Program-made: the position numbers and the translations under genes
The notes under the pieces: model-generated
What the model saw: only the letters and a program-made list of their open reading frames with translations
Database searches by the model: none
What the model was told of the DNA's origin: nothing
NCBI GenBank assembly: GCA_038750655.1
Contig: JBCDGZ010000030.1
Location: forward strand, 1 to 57,975
DNA length: 57,975 nt
Direction: 5' to 3'
DNA from: JBCDGZ01 sp038750655
Lineage (GTDB): Bacteria; Bacteroidota; Bacteroidia; Chitinophagales; Saprospiraceae
Part shown: positions 25,089 to 34,300 of the stretch, piece after piece
Numbering within the stretch: position 1 is the stretch's first letter
Layout: each line of letters begins with the position of its first letter

Positions 25089-26900
25089 CTACCGCGACGG
25101 GCCGGAATAGAGTACTTTTTGGGTGTGAACCTTATCGGCCGCTCTTAAAGTTACAAAATATATGCCCGGATTCTTGGCTGTAAAATCGAAAAATAGGTCC
25201 TGTTCCTGGCTGGGCGCTACCGCCTGCGCATCTACCAATTGCCCCAATACATCATAAACCTCCACGCTGGCCCCATCGTACACCTGCGTCAGCGACAGGC
25301 TCACGGTCAGCTGATCAACAACGGGATTGGGGAAAAGCTGCATCGACTCCGTCTCCCCCAGCTCCTCAGTCGAAGAAACCAGCCCCTCGTCGCTGATGCG
25401 AATATCATCGAGCTGCAAAACGTACTGATCCGCCGAGCTGAAAACATAAAAACCAATGCTCAAAGAGCCACTATTGCGTACATCAAAGGTCAACACCTGA
25501 CTTTCGTAGTCCGGATAGGCATTCTGAACGGGATCGAAGGTCCAGCCTCCCGGCGTAATGAAATCTGTCGAGCTTTGCGATGCTGACAGGCCAACGCGCA
25601 GGCGCTCCGGAAAAACGGTATTATTGCTGGCTGCACAGGCAATAGAAAATTCTACCCGATAAGTATGGCCCCCTTCTACTTCAAAACAAGGCGTAAAGAG
25701 GTAGTCGTTTCCTCCGGTTACTGCATCCGGATTCCATTGGTAAGCGGCGAAGCCGCTGCCCGCATTGGGGCCCCAATCGCCGTTGGTTTCGCGCAGGAAG
25801 ACCCAGCTATTGTTGTCATTATTGGCATCCTCAATCCACCATTCGTCGTCATTTTCGTTGGACTCAAAGCCCATTAGAAAATTAGCATTGCCGAGGTTAA
25901 GGCAGCTCTGTTGGCTCTCGCAATTCAGACGACCTTGCTCCAAAACCCCCGTGCGGAGGGTCTCCAGTGTGGTGCGCATCAGGTCAATCTGCCCGTCGGT
26001 AAAGATGTTCATACAGTAATCGTCGGTGTAGTCCATATAATTCATAAACATATCAGAACTGCCGCAACTGAACCGCTGCCCGCCGGGGCAGAAGTAGTAG
26101 GGCTCTACTTGGTTGGGGGTATCGCTGACACCGTCGTCAGAGTTACAGCCGATGGGCTGGCCACTGTTGTTATTATCGCCCCAGATGTGCTTCAGCCCCA
26201 GATAGTGGCCGATCTCGTGGGTGGTGGTACGCCCCCGGTTGGAGCTGTTGACGACGCCGAAATTGCGGTAGTTGATAACGACACCATCCTGAGTTGTGCC
26301 CAGGATAGATGCCAGGGGCAAAAAGGCGTAGCCAATTACTGTAGAGCTGGGCAGATCGACCGTCCAAACGTTGAGGAAGCGACGGCTGTCCCAGGAGGTG
26401 GCCGGTTTGATGGTATTTTCGATGTAGTTGATACTGGGGATATTGGGAAAAGCACTGCGGGTAACGCCGCTGGTCGGTTGACCAAAGGGGTCGACGCTGG
26501 CCAGGCAAAATTCGATTCTGGCATCGCCTGCGACGCCGGCAAAGCCATTCGGCGTCTGCGAGGCATCGTCGTTCAATCGTCTGTAGTCCTCATTCAACGC
26601 CTGAATCTGCGATTCAACCAACTCCATTGAAACATTGCTTCCTATTCCTTGTGGCTCATTGCTGTGGATGACGTGCACCACCACCGGGATGCGCAGGATG
26701 TTCCCCGAGCGCGATACGCTGGTGGCCTTAAGGTCGTTGATGGTCTTGATCCAGCCCGCATGTTCTCGCTCCACATTCGGCTGTTCTTTGATCAATTCTT
26801 GCAAAGCATGGTCGTGAGCACATCGCTCCGCAGGCCAAATTTGGGCAATCGTGGTGATCGGAAAAAGCAGAAGCAAAAGGTAGCAGGCTGTTGATCTCAT
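25089..26900 (-). CDS. T9SS-secreted M43 (pappalysin-like) metalloprotease
   Basis: A 603-residue protein with a signal peptide (1-19), a propeptide region, and an M43/cytophagalysin zinc protease domain. The zinc site is H228-E-I-G-H232 followed by YLGLKH238 (HExxHxxGxxH), with a Met-turn in SSDMFMNYMDYTDD. A beta-sandwich region (about 335-500) follows, and a C-terminal T9SS type A sorting domain (about 520-603; LFPNPVVDQLTV, GQLVDAQ, GIYFVTL). It should be exported across the outer membrane and released or anchored at the surface, where it degrades protein. It lies 62 nt downstream of the M4 protease gene; an inverted repeat brackets its start codon. Confidence 0.9.
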   Translation of the reverse strand: MRSTACYLLLLLFPITTIAQIWPAERCAHDHALQELIKEQPNVEREHAGWIKTINDLKATSVSRSGNILRIPVVVHVIHSNEPQGIGSNVSMELVESQIQALNEDYRRLNDDASQTPNGFAGVAGDARIEFCLASVDPFGQPTSGVTRSAFPNIPSINYIENTIKPATSWDSRRFLNVWTVDLPSSTVIGYAFLPLASILGTTQDGVVINYRNFGVVNSSNRGRTTTHEIGHYLGLKHIWGDNNNSGQPIGCNSDDGVSDTPNQVEPYYFCPGGQRFSCGSSDMFMNYMDYTDDYCMNIFTDGQIDLMRTTLETLRTGVLEQGRLNCESQQSCLNLGNANFLMGFESNENDDEWWIEDANNDNNSWVFLRETNGDWGPNAGSGFAAYQWNPDAVTGGNDYLFTPCFEVEGGHTYRVEFSIACAASNNTVFPERLRVGLSASQSSTDFITPGGWTFDPVQNAYPDYESQVLTFDVRNSGSLSIGFYVFSSADQYVLQLDDIRISDEGLVSSTEELGETESMQLFPNPVVDQLTVSLSLTQVYDGASVEVYDVLGQLVDAQAVAPSQEQDLFFDFTAKNPGIYFVTLRAADKVHTQKVLYSGPSR

Positions 26901-26957
26901 CTTAAACGGGCTTTAAAGTATTGGAATCGATTTCCAGTATTTGAACAACAGCCTGCT
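26882..26957 (-). promoter_or_regulatory. Inverted repeat bracketing the M43 start codon
   Basis: In the leftward mRNA the sequence AGCAGGCUGUUG, just after the M4 stop, is perfectly complementary to CAACAGCCUGCU in codons 3-7 of the M43 gene. The start codon lies between the arms, close to the 3' arm, in a 52-nt loop. Such pairing could limit translation of the second protease. It is seen in sequence only. Confidence 0.4.
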
Positions 26958-26962
26958 GTATA

Positions 26963-29900
26963 TTATTGTTGACGCAGTACCCTGGCAGTCAGCAGCTTGT
27001 TGTCCATATTGATAAGGACAAAGTAAGTGCCGGGCATCAAATTGTCAAGATGTGGACTCAGATAGTTGGTACCAGAAATTAGCTTATGGCGCTCTTTTAG
27101 CAAAACTCGACCTAATGGGTCGACGACAGACAAGAGGGCTTCCGTACTGGCCGGAGCCTCCACCAACACATTCAACTCCCCATCCGTCGGATTCGGGTAT
27201 ACCAGTAGGCTCCCCTCCGTCTTCTGCAAATCGTCCGTATTGACCGTTAAATCCCGCTCTCCAGTAGCAAACCAGACGCCCCAGTTGGCATTTTCAATAA
27301 AAACAGTCGCATCTCCCTGCCCTTCAATTCGGTTGCTTTGTACCCCTCGAATCGCCACAATTGGCTGTACACCATTCTGGTCAAAACTGAAAATCACCCG
27401 GTCATCATCCTTCGAATAATTGGGATAGCCCAGGGTGTTTCCTTCAAAAATAGTCCCCAGATCACCCGTCTCGATATTGGCCCCCATAATCGAATAAGTG
27501 GGGTTGCCGAAGAAGTCATTTTCAATCAAATCAAAGGCGACAATAAATGGCGCATTCTTCGCAAAAGTAGGATTGCCGACACTTTGATTTTCCCCCAATC
27601 CAGAAAAAAGCTTGTTGACCTGCCCCGATCCGAAAGTGTTGGTGGCATTGTCCCAGACTTTTACAAATCCAATATCCCAATAGGTAATGTTACTGCCATT
27701 ATTGTTATCAATACGATTGGCTGCATCGTACATGACGAACTCTCCCGAGAAGTCAAATTCCAGGGCATCGGCAAAGAGAACATCCCCGGTGGTATTACCT
27801 CCTTGTGAAGTAGTGGGGTTGAATAATTCAAAATACCGGGCTTCTCCGCTGACGAAATCGAAGACGAAGATGCTGTCATTGAAGATACCATCATTAAGGT
27901 TGCCCAATACGGCTGCCAGGCGATTGCCATCGCGCGAAGTGGCTACATTGCGCCAGTCTACTGATTGTTCCAAGATAAATTCATCGATCACCGTCCCTGT
28001 GGTCCAATTGACATCGATTTCTCTGAGGTTTCTACTTTGATCTACAAAAAGAATAATGCTGCCATCATCCGTCAGACTAGGTTTGCTGATGTGATTGGTG
28101 TTGGAAAACGTTCCATCAGGGGTACCTGCGGTCGTTGCATTGTTGATACTCTGTAGCTGATCGTCGGACCAGAGCACAAAGTCCTGGCCGGGATTGATGC
28201 CGACTTCTTCCTGCGTCGTCGTACCACTGCCCCCGCCGATACCAACCTGATCAAAGGCCCTGCGGGCAGCGGCGACCTCCGCAGAACTGCCGCCGTGGCG
28301 TACCGTCGCGGCCTCAATCACCGCCAAGCGCAGATCAATAAACTGAGAAGAACGCGTCAAATACTGCGTCAAAGCATCATAGTAAATCTGCTCAGCCTTG
28401 GAGCGGCCCACCGCTGCATCAGTAGCAAACAAGTAGTAAGCATGGTTAGGAATACCGCTATTGATGTGTACCCCGCCGTTATTACCCTGCGGCGTATTAG
28501 GCAGGTTAACAAATTCATCCATGTGCTTGGGCTGCCAGCCTCGGTCCCCAAACTGACTGCCGCCGTTGTTGGGGTTTTGCATATCTCGCATCGTTCCCGA
28601 CGGGAAGACCGACGGGTTAGCCACCTCCTCCCCTATTTTCCAATCGTCTCGATCAATCATCGCCCCAAAAATATCCGCAAAGGACTCGTTGAGCGCGCCC
28701 GGCTGATTTTCGTAGACCAAATTAGCCGAATTCTGAATCACCCCGTGCGACATCTCATGCCCCGCCACATCCAGGGCCTTGGCCAGCGGCGCATTAAAGG
28801 CAACATTGCCATTACCGTAGAACATGGCTGCCCCATTCCAAAAAGCATTATCCATATCGCTGCCGTCCTCGTCGGTGACATTAATGATGGAAACAATATT
28901 CCCACCTTCTCCATTAATAGAGTTGCGGTTGAAAGTCGTTCTGAAGTAGTCGTAAGCCTCCCCCCCGTTAAAATGCGCAGAAACCGCGGTGCGATTATTC
29001 CACAAATTATTACCCGAGGTAATCTGGGAAATACTGAAATTATTATTCTGCGGCGAAGTATTTGAAGCATCAATCGACCAAATGGTCCCCACGGGATTGT
29101 CCGGGAAGTTGGACAGATTATCGTTGAACATCTCTCTAGCCGCATCGATCATAAAGTAAGTACCGCTGGATTCATAGACATTCAACAGGCGGGTATTGCC
29201 ACTCAAGTCTATGGCAGTCGCCGTCTCGCTGCCCGTCAGGCGAAAATCAGCGGTCTCGTGCGCGTGCTTATGGGTATGCGTACAGCCCTCCGCCTTCAGG
29301 TCTCCAAACTCGTGATAGAGCTTACAGCCGTTGTGGAAGTGATGCAACAAGGCCCCACTCTGCGCATCGACAAAGTACTCCCAGCGCTCCACCAGGTTGG
29401 GCCGCAGGGTCAGGTACCAAGCCAATCGCTCCTGCTCTGCCTTCCCATTGAGGTGATAAACAACCAGCTCTGCCTGCTCCTGCTCTCCATCGACCAAATG
29501 GCGTTCACTGTATTTCAATGATCGGTAGTTCGTCAGTTTGGACAAATGATTTTTCGCCACCTCAATGGCTTCGTTCTCTGCACGGGAGGGGCGCAATTGC
29601 GCCAGCTCAGGGCTAGGGTAATAGCGCCCGTTGAGCAAATAAGGCCGTCCATCTTTACTGTGCAGAATCAGCTCACTGCCGTAAACCGGAATGCCCTGGT
29701 GGAGCTGCTGCAGTCGGATGTGGGTCCGCCCCTCGGCGTCTTGCAATTGCCCCGTAATAGCGAAGGCCGCTTCGGGGGCTTCGATGCCCAGGCTGCCCTG
29801 CGCCGCCGCCAAGTAAGCCTTGACCTGCTCATCTATGCTCGCGCCGCTGCGCAGTTGGCTGGCCGCCAGCTCCCCGCGAATCATAATCGGCAGCTGGGTA

Positions 29901-30157
29901 TCGGCCGCTCTGACCACGAGGGGGGCCTGGGTGCGCTGGGCCTCCGGCTGCGGCAGCGCTTCAAAGTTAAGACTCGGATTGCTCAGAAAATTGGGCTGCG
30001 CCTGCGGCAGGCCCGTCCGCTGCTGGCTATTGATCAGCATTTGATCGATCGTAGGCAAGGCCGGACTGCCTTGCTTTTCGGGGATGACTTTCTGCCCCCA
30101 GAGCTGGCCCTGTAGCGAGCATAGGAAAAAGAAGGCGACTAAGATTCGGATTTTCAT
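26963..30157 (-). CDS. T9SS-secreted M4 (thermolysin-like) metalloprotease
   Basis: A 1064-residue protein from the ATG at 30157, which starts a good signal peptide (MKIRILVAFFFLCSL); an ATG 24 nt upstream is less likely. A FTP/PepSY-type propeptide covers about 60-280. The M4 catalytic domain covers about 300-630 with H467-E-M-S-H471 and the third zinc ligand in NESFADIFG (E491). The active-site His region is GGVHINSGIPNHAYYL. A propeller-like region with WD40/PD40-style text (about 660-960) and a T9SS type A sorting domain (LLVYPNPTDGELNV ... GTYFVLI) follow. It is a large secreted endopeptidase. It is followed closely by the M43 protease gene, probably in one transcript. Confidence 0.92.
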   Translation of the reverse strand: MKIRILVAFFFLCSLQGQLWGQKVIPEKQGSPALPTIDQMLINSQQRTGLPQAQPNFLSNPSLNFEALPQPEAQRTQAPLVVRAADTQLPIMIRGELAASQLRSGASIDEQVKAYLAAAQGSLGIEAPEAAFAITGQLQDAEGRTHIRLQQLHQGIPVYGSELILHSKDGRPYLLNGRYYPSPELAQLRPSRAENEAIEVAKNHLSKLTNYRSLKYSERHLVDGEQEQAELVVYHLNGKAEQERLAWYLTLRPNLVERWEYFVDAQSGALLHHFHNGCKLYHEFGDLKAEGCTHTHKHAHETADFRLTGSETATAIDLSGNTRLLNVYESSGTYFMIDAAREMFNDNLSNFPDNPVGTIWSIDASNTSPQNNNFSISQITSGNNLWNNRTAVSAHFNGGEAYDYFRTTFNRNSINGEGGNIVSIINVTDEDGSDMDNAFWNGAAMFYGNGNVAFNAPLAKALDVAGHEMSHGVIQNSANLVYENQPGALNESFADIFGAMIDRDDWKIGEEVANPSVFPSGTMRDMQNPNNGGSQFGDRGWQPKHMDEFVNLPNTPQGNNGGVHINSGIPNHAYYLFATDAAVGRSKAEQIYYDALTQYLTRSSQFIDLRLAVIEAATVRHGGSSAEVAAARRAFDQVGIGGGSGTTTQEEVGINPGQDFVLWSDDQLQSINNATTAGTPDGTFSNTNHISKPSLTDDGSIILFVDQSRNLREIDVNWTTGTVIDEFILEQSVDWRNVATSRDGNRLAAVLGNLNDGIFNDSIFVFDFVSGEARYFELFNPTTSQGGNTTGDVLFADALEFDFSGEFVMYDAANRIDNNNGSNITYWDIGFVKVWDNATNTFGSGQVNKLFSGLGENQSVGNPTFAKNAPFIVAFDLIENDFFGNPTYSIMGANIETGDLGTIFEGNTLGYPNYSKDDDRVIFSFDQNGVQPIVAIRGVQSNRIEGQGDATVFIENANWGVWFATGERDLTVNTDDLQKTEGSLLVYPNPTDGELNVLVEAPASTEALLSVVDPLGRVLLKERHKLISGTNYLSPHLDNLMPGTYFVLINMDNKLLTARVLRQQ

Positions 30158-30205
30158 AAGAATATATGTTTTTGGTACCATCGGGCAGGGCCGATGGGAT
30201 ATGAT

Positions 30206-30652
30206 CTACTGTTGGTCTTTGACCATAGCGGCCAGGATATTGTAAAAGAGTTTGGCCTTAGAATCCACCTTAAGCTGCTCATCTCCCCAGACAATTTCGT
30301 GCTGTTCGTCCTTATTTTCGTAGCGGATGTAGTAGTAGAGGTTGCCCGGATGACGGAAGTCCAATTCGGCCAGTTGCAGCACTTCGTAGTTGTTGAAAGC
30401 CTGCCGAGCCTGGTCTTTCTTGACTCCACGCAATTCGGTATAGCTAGGCGTTTTGTCCGGGCCTTTTTTGAATATTTGGCCGTTGGGCAGTAGGGTATAT
30501 TCGCTGACTAGGCCGGTGTAGCCGCCGCCGCGCCCGAAGCAAAGCCGAGCGGTGTCCGTAGCCTCGATGGGAGAAGCGTAGCGGGGGGCAGCACAGGTCA
30601 TTATTAGCAAAAGCAGTGGCAGAAGTCCCCATAATGGCGTGGTACGCTTCAT
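30206..30652 (-). CDS. Putative lipoprotein, function unknown
   Basis: A 148-residue protein. The N-terminus has a hydrophobic segment followed by LLIMTCAAP, a weak lipobox with Cys near 20. The mature part includes CFGRGGGYTGLVSEYTLLPNGQIFKK, a pattern also seen in uncharacterised Bacteroidota lipoproteins, and a beta-strand-rich end. No function can be assigned. It lies upstream of the M4 protease on the same strand with a 48-nt gap, and has its own -7 box at 30689-30696. Confidence 0.65.
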   Translation of the reverse strand: MKRTTPLWGLLPLLLLIMTCAAPRYASPIEATDTARLCFGRGGGYTGLVSEYTLLPNGQIFKKGPDKTPSYTELRGVKKDQARQAFNNYEVLQLAELDFRHPGNLYYYIRYENKDEQHEIVWGDEQLKVDSKAKLFYNILAAMVKDQQ

Positions 30653-30688
30653 GCAGGTTTGAGTTTGTGTTTAGGTGATTGTCGACAT

Positions 30689-30696
30689 CAAAGGTA
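30689..30696 (-). promoter_or_regulatory. Bacteroidota -7 box for the lipoprotein/protease unit
   Basis: On the minus strand TACCTTTG matches TAnnTTTG, 36 nt before the ATG at 30652. A -33 TTTG is not evident. Confidence 0.45.
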
Positions 30697-30806
30697 AGGG
30701 CTTTTGAGGAGAATGGGAGGTTGGTGGTAAGGGATTTGCATTAAAATTAAAAAAAGAACCCTTTGCCCGAAGTATTTGTTACTTTACAGAATAAATAAAG
30801 TTCACT

Positions 30807-31055
30807 ATGTCTAATGAAGATCGTCTGATTCTCGACTATATGGCCATGCTGGGACATCTAAGTGCTGATTTAAAACTCAAATTGATCGCTAAACTGACGG
30901 ACAGCCTTCGAGAAGATTATGAAGAGGCCTCACCGTCCAAGAAAGATGAATCCTGGAAAAAACTCTTTGGAGCTTGGAGTGATACGGATGAGAATTTAGC
31001 TGATTTTATTCGAAGCAGTCGTCTGCCTAATCGCGATATTCCAAGTTTTGATTAA
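30807..31055 (+). CDS. Antitoxin-like protein of a broken VapBC-type pair
   Basis: An 82-residue acidic, helical protein. No DNA-binding motif is certain, but the C-terminal Phe/Trp/acidic segment (WKKLFGAWSDTDENLADFIRSSR) resembles the toxin-wrapping tail of VapB-type antitoxins. Its stop overlaps by one base (TAATG) a short frame that starts exactly like a PIN-domain VapC toxin, which is the normal order of such pairs. The assignment therefore rests on context as well as composition. The toxin itself is truncated, leaving this as an orphan antitoxin. Confidence 0.65.
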   Translation: MSNEDRLILDYMAMLGHLSADLKLKLIAKLTDSLREDYEEASPSKKDESWKKLFGAWSDTDENLADFIRSSRLPNRDIPSFD

Positions 31056-31108
31056 TGAGTTATTTACTGGACACAGACATCATACAATTCTCACCTATAA
31101 GCGTGTAA
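31055..31108 (+). pseudogene. Truncated VapC-type PIN toxin remnant
   Basis: The frame begins MSYLLDTDII, the conserved first strand of PIN-domain toxins with the first catalytic Asp (LLDTD), then departs from the family and stops after 17 codons. A full VapC is about 130 residues. The start overlaps the antitoxin stop as TAATG. Two copies of a small hairpin repeat follow within 200 bp, suggesting a rearrangement at this point. Confidence 0.7.
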
Positions 31109-31132
31109 TGCATTCCCTATATTCTTACTAGC

Positions 31133-31256
31133 CGTCAAGGCGGTGTCTCTCGCAGAGGCTACCGTGTACACACAACGTAGATTTATTGAAATAGACCCTT
31201 GAAATCTTCGTTTCAGCCCCATTCGTCAAGGCAGTGTCTCTCGCAAGAGGACACTG
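31133..31256. repeat. Two direct copies of a small hairpin repeat
   Basis: Copy 1 (31133-31158) and copy 2 (31224-31250) share CGTCAAGGC, one variable base, then GTGTCTCTCGCA, and GAGG. Copy 2 folds into a near-perfect hairpin (31232-31256): CAGTGTC, bulged T, CTC, GCAA loop, GAG, GACACTG. Copy 1 folds less well. They fill the space between the toxin remnant and the terminator of the PNGase-like gene. Confidence 0.6.
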
Positions 31257-31282
31257 ACAGTACTACAGAAGTGGGATTTTAG

Positions 31283-31321
31283 TAAGAAAAAATCGCCGTG
31301 TCCCTTATCAGGAGACACGGC
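31283..31321 (-). terminator. Terminator of the PNGase F-like gene
   Basis: On the minus strand an 8-bp stem GCCGTGTC / GACACGGC (31295-31302, 31314-31321) is followed by a T-rich run (31285-31294), 23 nt after the stop codon at 31344. Confidence 0.85.
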
Positions 31322-31343
31322 TCAGACAAAAGTCTTTAACGAC

Positions 31344-34300
31344 CTAGCTTTTAACCACCTCCTTCACCCATACCTTATTCCCGTTTTGCAACTTCACCAT
31401 ATAGGTTCCGGCGGGATAATTGGACAAATCGGTTTCCCAATGCAGGACCTTTCCTACCGTGGCTCCGATCGCCTCGCGGAAGAGCAGCTGCCCCCTCAAG
31501 TCGTAGAGTTCTACCATAAAGTCGTCGCCTTGGAAGCCTTGGAGTTCTAGGTGGAGGCTTTCGCTGACGGGGTTGGGATAGAGACTAAGGAGCGTTGGGT
31601 TCTGTAATTCCTCTGTGGATACGGCCTGGGGAACGATGAAATCGTAGTGGATACTGCCGCCAAATTCTTTTTCGAAATTGGCCAGTGGAATAGGGATGCT
31701 GCCGTTGAGTAGACGGCGGAAGAGGATTTCGCTGAAGCCTTGCTGTTGGCCGATGGCATTCCAATACCAGTAGTAAGTACCATCGCCGCCGCTGTCTTGA
31801 AGGTCCAGGGAGTAGCAGCCAGGAGGGAAGCTAAGTTCTTCGGTGTATATGGTCTCGTTTTGCAAATTGTCGCGGGAAATCAGCACCTGGCCAGTATGAT
31901 CGCTGATGGTATAGCTATTTTCGGAGGCGCGGTTGTTGGTGCGGAAATAGAATTGTAGATCGGCAAAGTCAAAGATATTAGGCATTTCGAAGGCACTCTG
32001 CTGATTATTGTTTACTGGATTTTGGTCCATTGCTCCATTAGGGCCATCTAATCGGACATTGAAACGGGGATTCGTCATGGAGCTGTTCCAAACATCTACA
32101 TTGTCGATGGGCAGCTCAATCAGTTCTGTTTCCAAAAAGTCCAGCTGGCCAGACCAATCGAAGCTCAGCTCCTGGCCGCCGGTGAGGCCATAGTAGATGG
32201 TTAATTCCGTCAGTAGTTCTGTGCCGTTGTTACGAATAAGAATTTGGGGCTGATTACAGGCGGGGTTGATGCGCTCGTGTTCCAGCTTGCCCGTAGGGCG
32301 GTAGATGTCCAACAGCTCCACATCGTTTTGGAAGTTGGGTGCGCCGTAGGTGACTAGCTGGGTGGAAACGAGATAATTGGCCTGATCCAGCAGTGCCCCG
32401 TTGACCCCATAGTCGATGTCGACCGTACCGCCAGGGCTGACCTGATCGCTGATGTCAAACTCGTGGACATCGGTGGCCATACCGGGGCACCAGCCCGCGC
32501 GGTCAAACAGCCAGGTGCCGCCCTGCGGGAAGATGGGATTTTCCGAACAGGCCTTCCAGACTTGATAAGTAAAATCCTGTGAGCCGCCGTTGAGGTTGAG
32601 GTAGTGGGTACGGGGAGTGAATTCGCCGTTTTGACCGTGCCCGGTGACGGCAGAGCGCAATTTGTACATCTGCCCTTGTGGAGAGAGCTGTACGGTGCGC
32701 GGCTCGAAGACATTGTCGGCCTGGATAGCGGCGTAGCCGCCGCGAGCGAAGGGCCAAACATTCTGAATGTCAACCACATCGCGGGGCGGTGTGCCCTTAA
32801 TGAACAAAAACTTAATATCCAATTCTTCCTGCCACTGGCCTCCCATCTCAATCGACATCCGCCTCTCGCCCTTCAGGATCGGAGCATAGTCCGTTACGTC
32901 AAAGGTGAAGGTCTTGCCCTCTGGCCCCAGGTCCAGCCCATTGCCGTAGGGAGTAACCAATGATAAGATTTCAAACTTGCTGTCAAATTTATTGAAATAG
33001 TCCAGCTGCTGAATAGTGTAACTGTCCTCGGGGTTGACCATCACGACGCCAACTGAATCTCCGAGCGTATTGAGGATCGGTTGTGGGCCAGCGGCCCAGC
33101 GATAAACGGTATCGATGGCTACCAGATCGTTATTGACGACCTCATAGCGGATCACCCGGTTAGCGGGGCTGGGGAAAGAATCCAGTTGAGCAATCTGTTG
33201 AATACTGATCTCATAATCACCTTTAAAAAATTCGACATTGGGCCGTCGCTGCGTACTGGTGAAGTTTTTGAAGGCGCCATCGCCCCGGTGCTGCCGTAGG
33301 CTGGCCTGCCCAACCAACTGAGCCGTCCGTCCATGGGACGAAGCATCGCCCAGTAGCTGACTATTGGCTCCATCGAAGTTGTAGTAGGCCTCCAGATTAA
33401 AGAAGTTGGGATGATCCGCATTAACTCGCCGGTGCATCCACTCTTGAATAGTCGCGGCGTCCAGCGCCTTGCTCCAAATTTGCAGTTCATCAATCTGCCC
33501 CAGGTGACTAAGTCCCCAATTCGAAGAGGCTCCCAACACAAATCGTTGCACATCGATGGCCTTGGTCAGCCCCGTACCGGAGTGCCAGAGGGCACCGTTG
33601 AGGTAGATGCGCATCTGCCCAGTTGTCGCATTTTTGGTGAATGCCCAATGGTTCCAGCGGCCGGCAAAGTCGCTAGTATTGGCCGCCCGGTTGATACGAT
33701 CGTAGCCGCCACCATCATTTCCACAATCCCAATACACCTGCCCATTGCCCCAAGGTAAATGGATATTGACCTGGCGATTATTGTCGGCATCCAGCCCTTC
33801 CATCAAGGTACTGTTAGAGGGCAGAGAGCTGGGGAAACCATAATTCCAGAAGGCTACAGTAATTTCATTCGAGATGTCCCCGAAGGTCGATATGGGCACA
33901 TCAACAATATTGCTGCCGGCAAAAGGCAAATACTGGTCATTCAATGGCTGGGTAATCAAGCCGGCATCAAATCCGGTATCATCGCCTCTGAATTGGACGA
34001 TGGTATTAGCAGTGCTTTCATTGGACCAACTCAATTCGACAATAATATTGGAGCTGCCATCCCAATCAAAGGGATTATGGAAGTTGAAATCCTGCCAGCC
34101 GTTGTTCATCATCGTATTGCGGAAATAATTTTCCTGAAAACCATCGAGCACTGGTTGGGTTCTATCGAGGCTGGTGAGACTGCTTGCTCTGAGGCGGATG
34201 CGCAAGGCGTCCAGCATCACACCTCCCTGGCCAATTTGCAGGCGCAGGCCCTTGAGGGGGCCCGCCGTGAGGCCGGCAGCCGCCAGTTCGCTCCCAGTGT

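Noticed and set aside
25911..26630. A 239-codon plus-strand frame opposite the M43 protease
   Set aside because: Antisense shadow; the minus-strand protein has a complete zinc motif, signal peptide and sorting domain.
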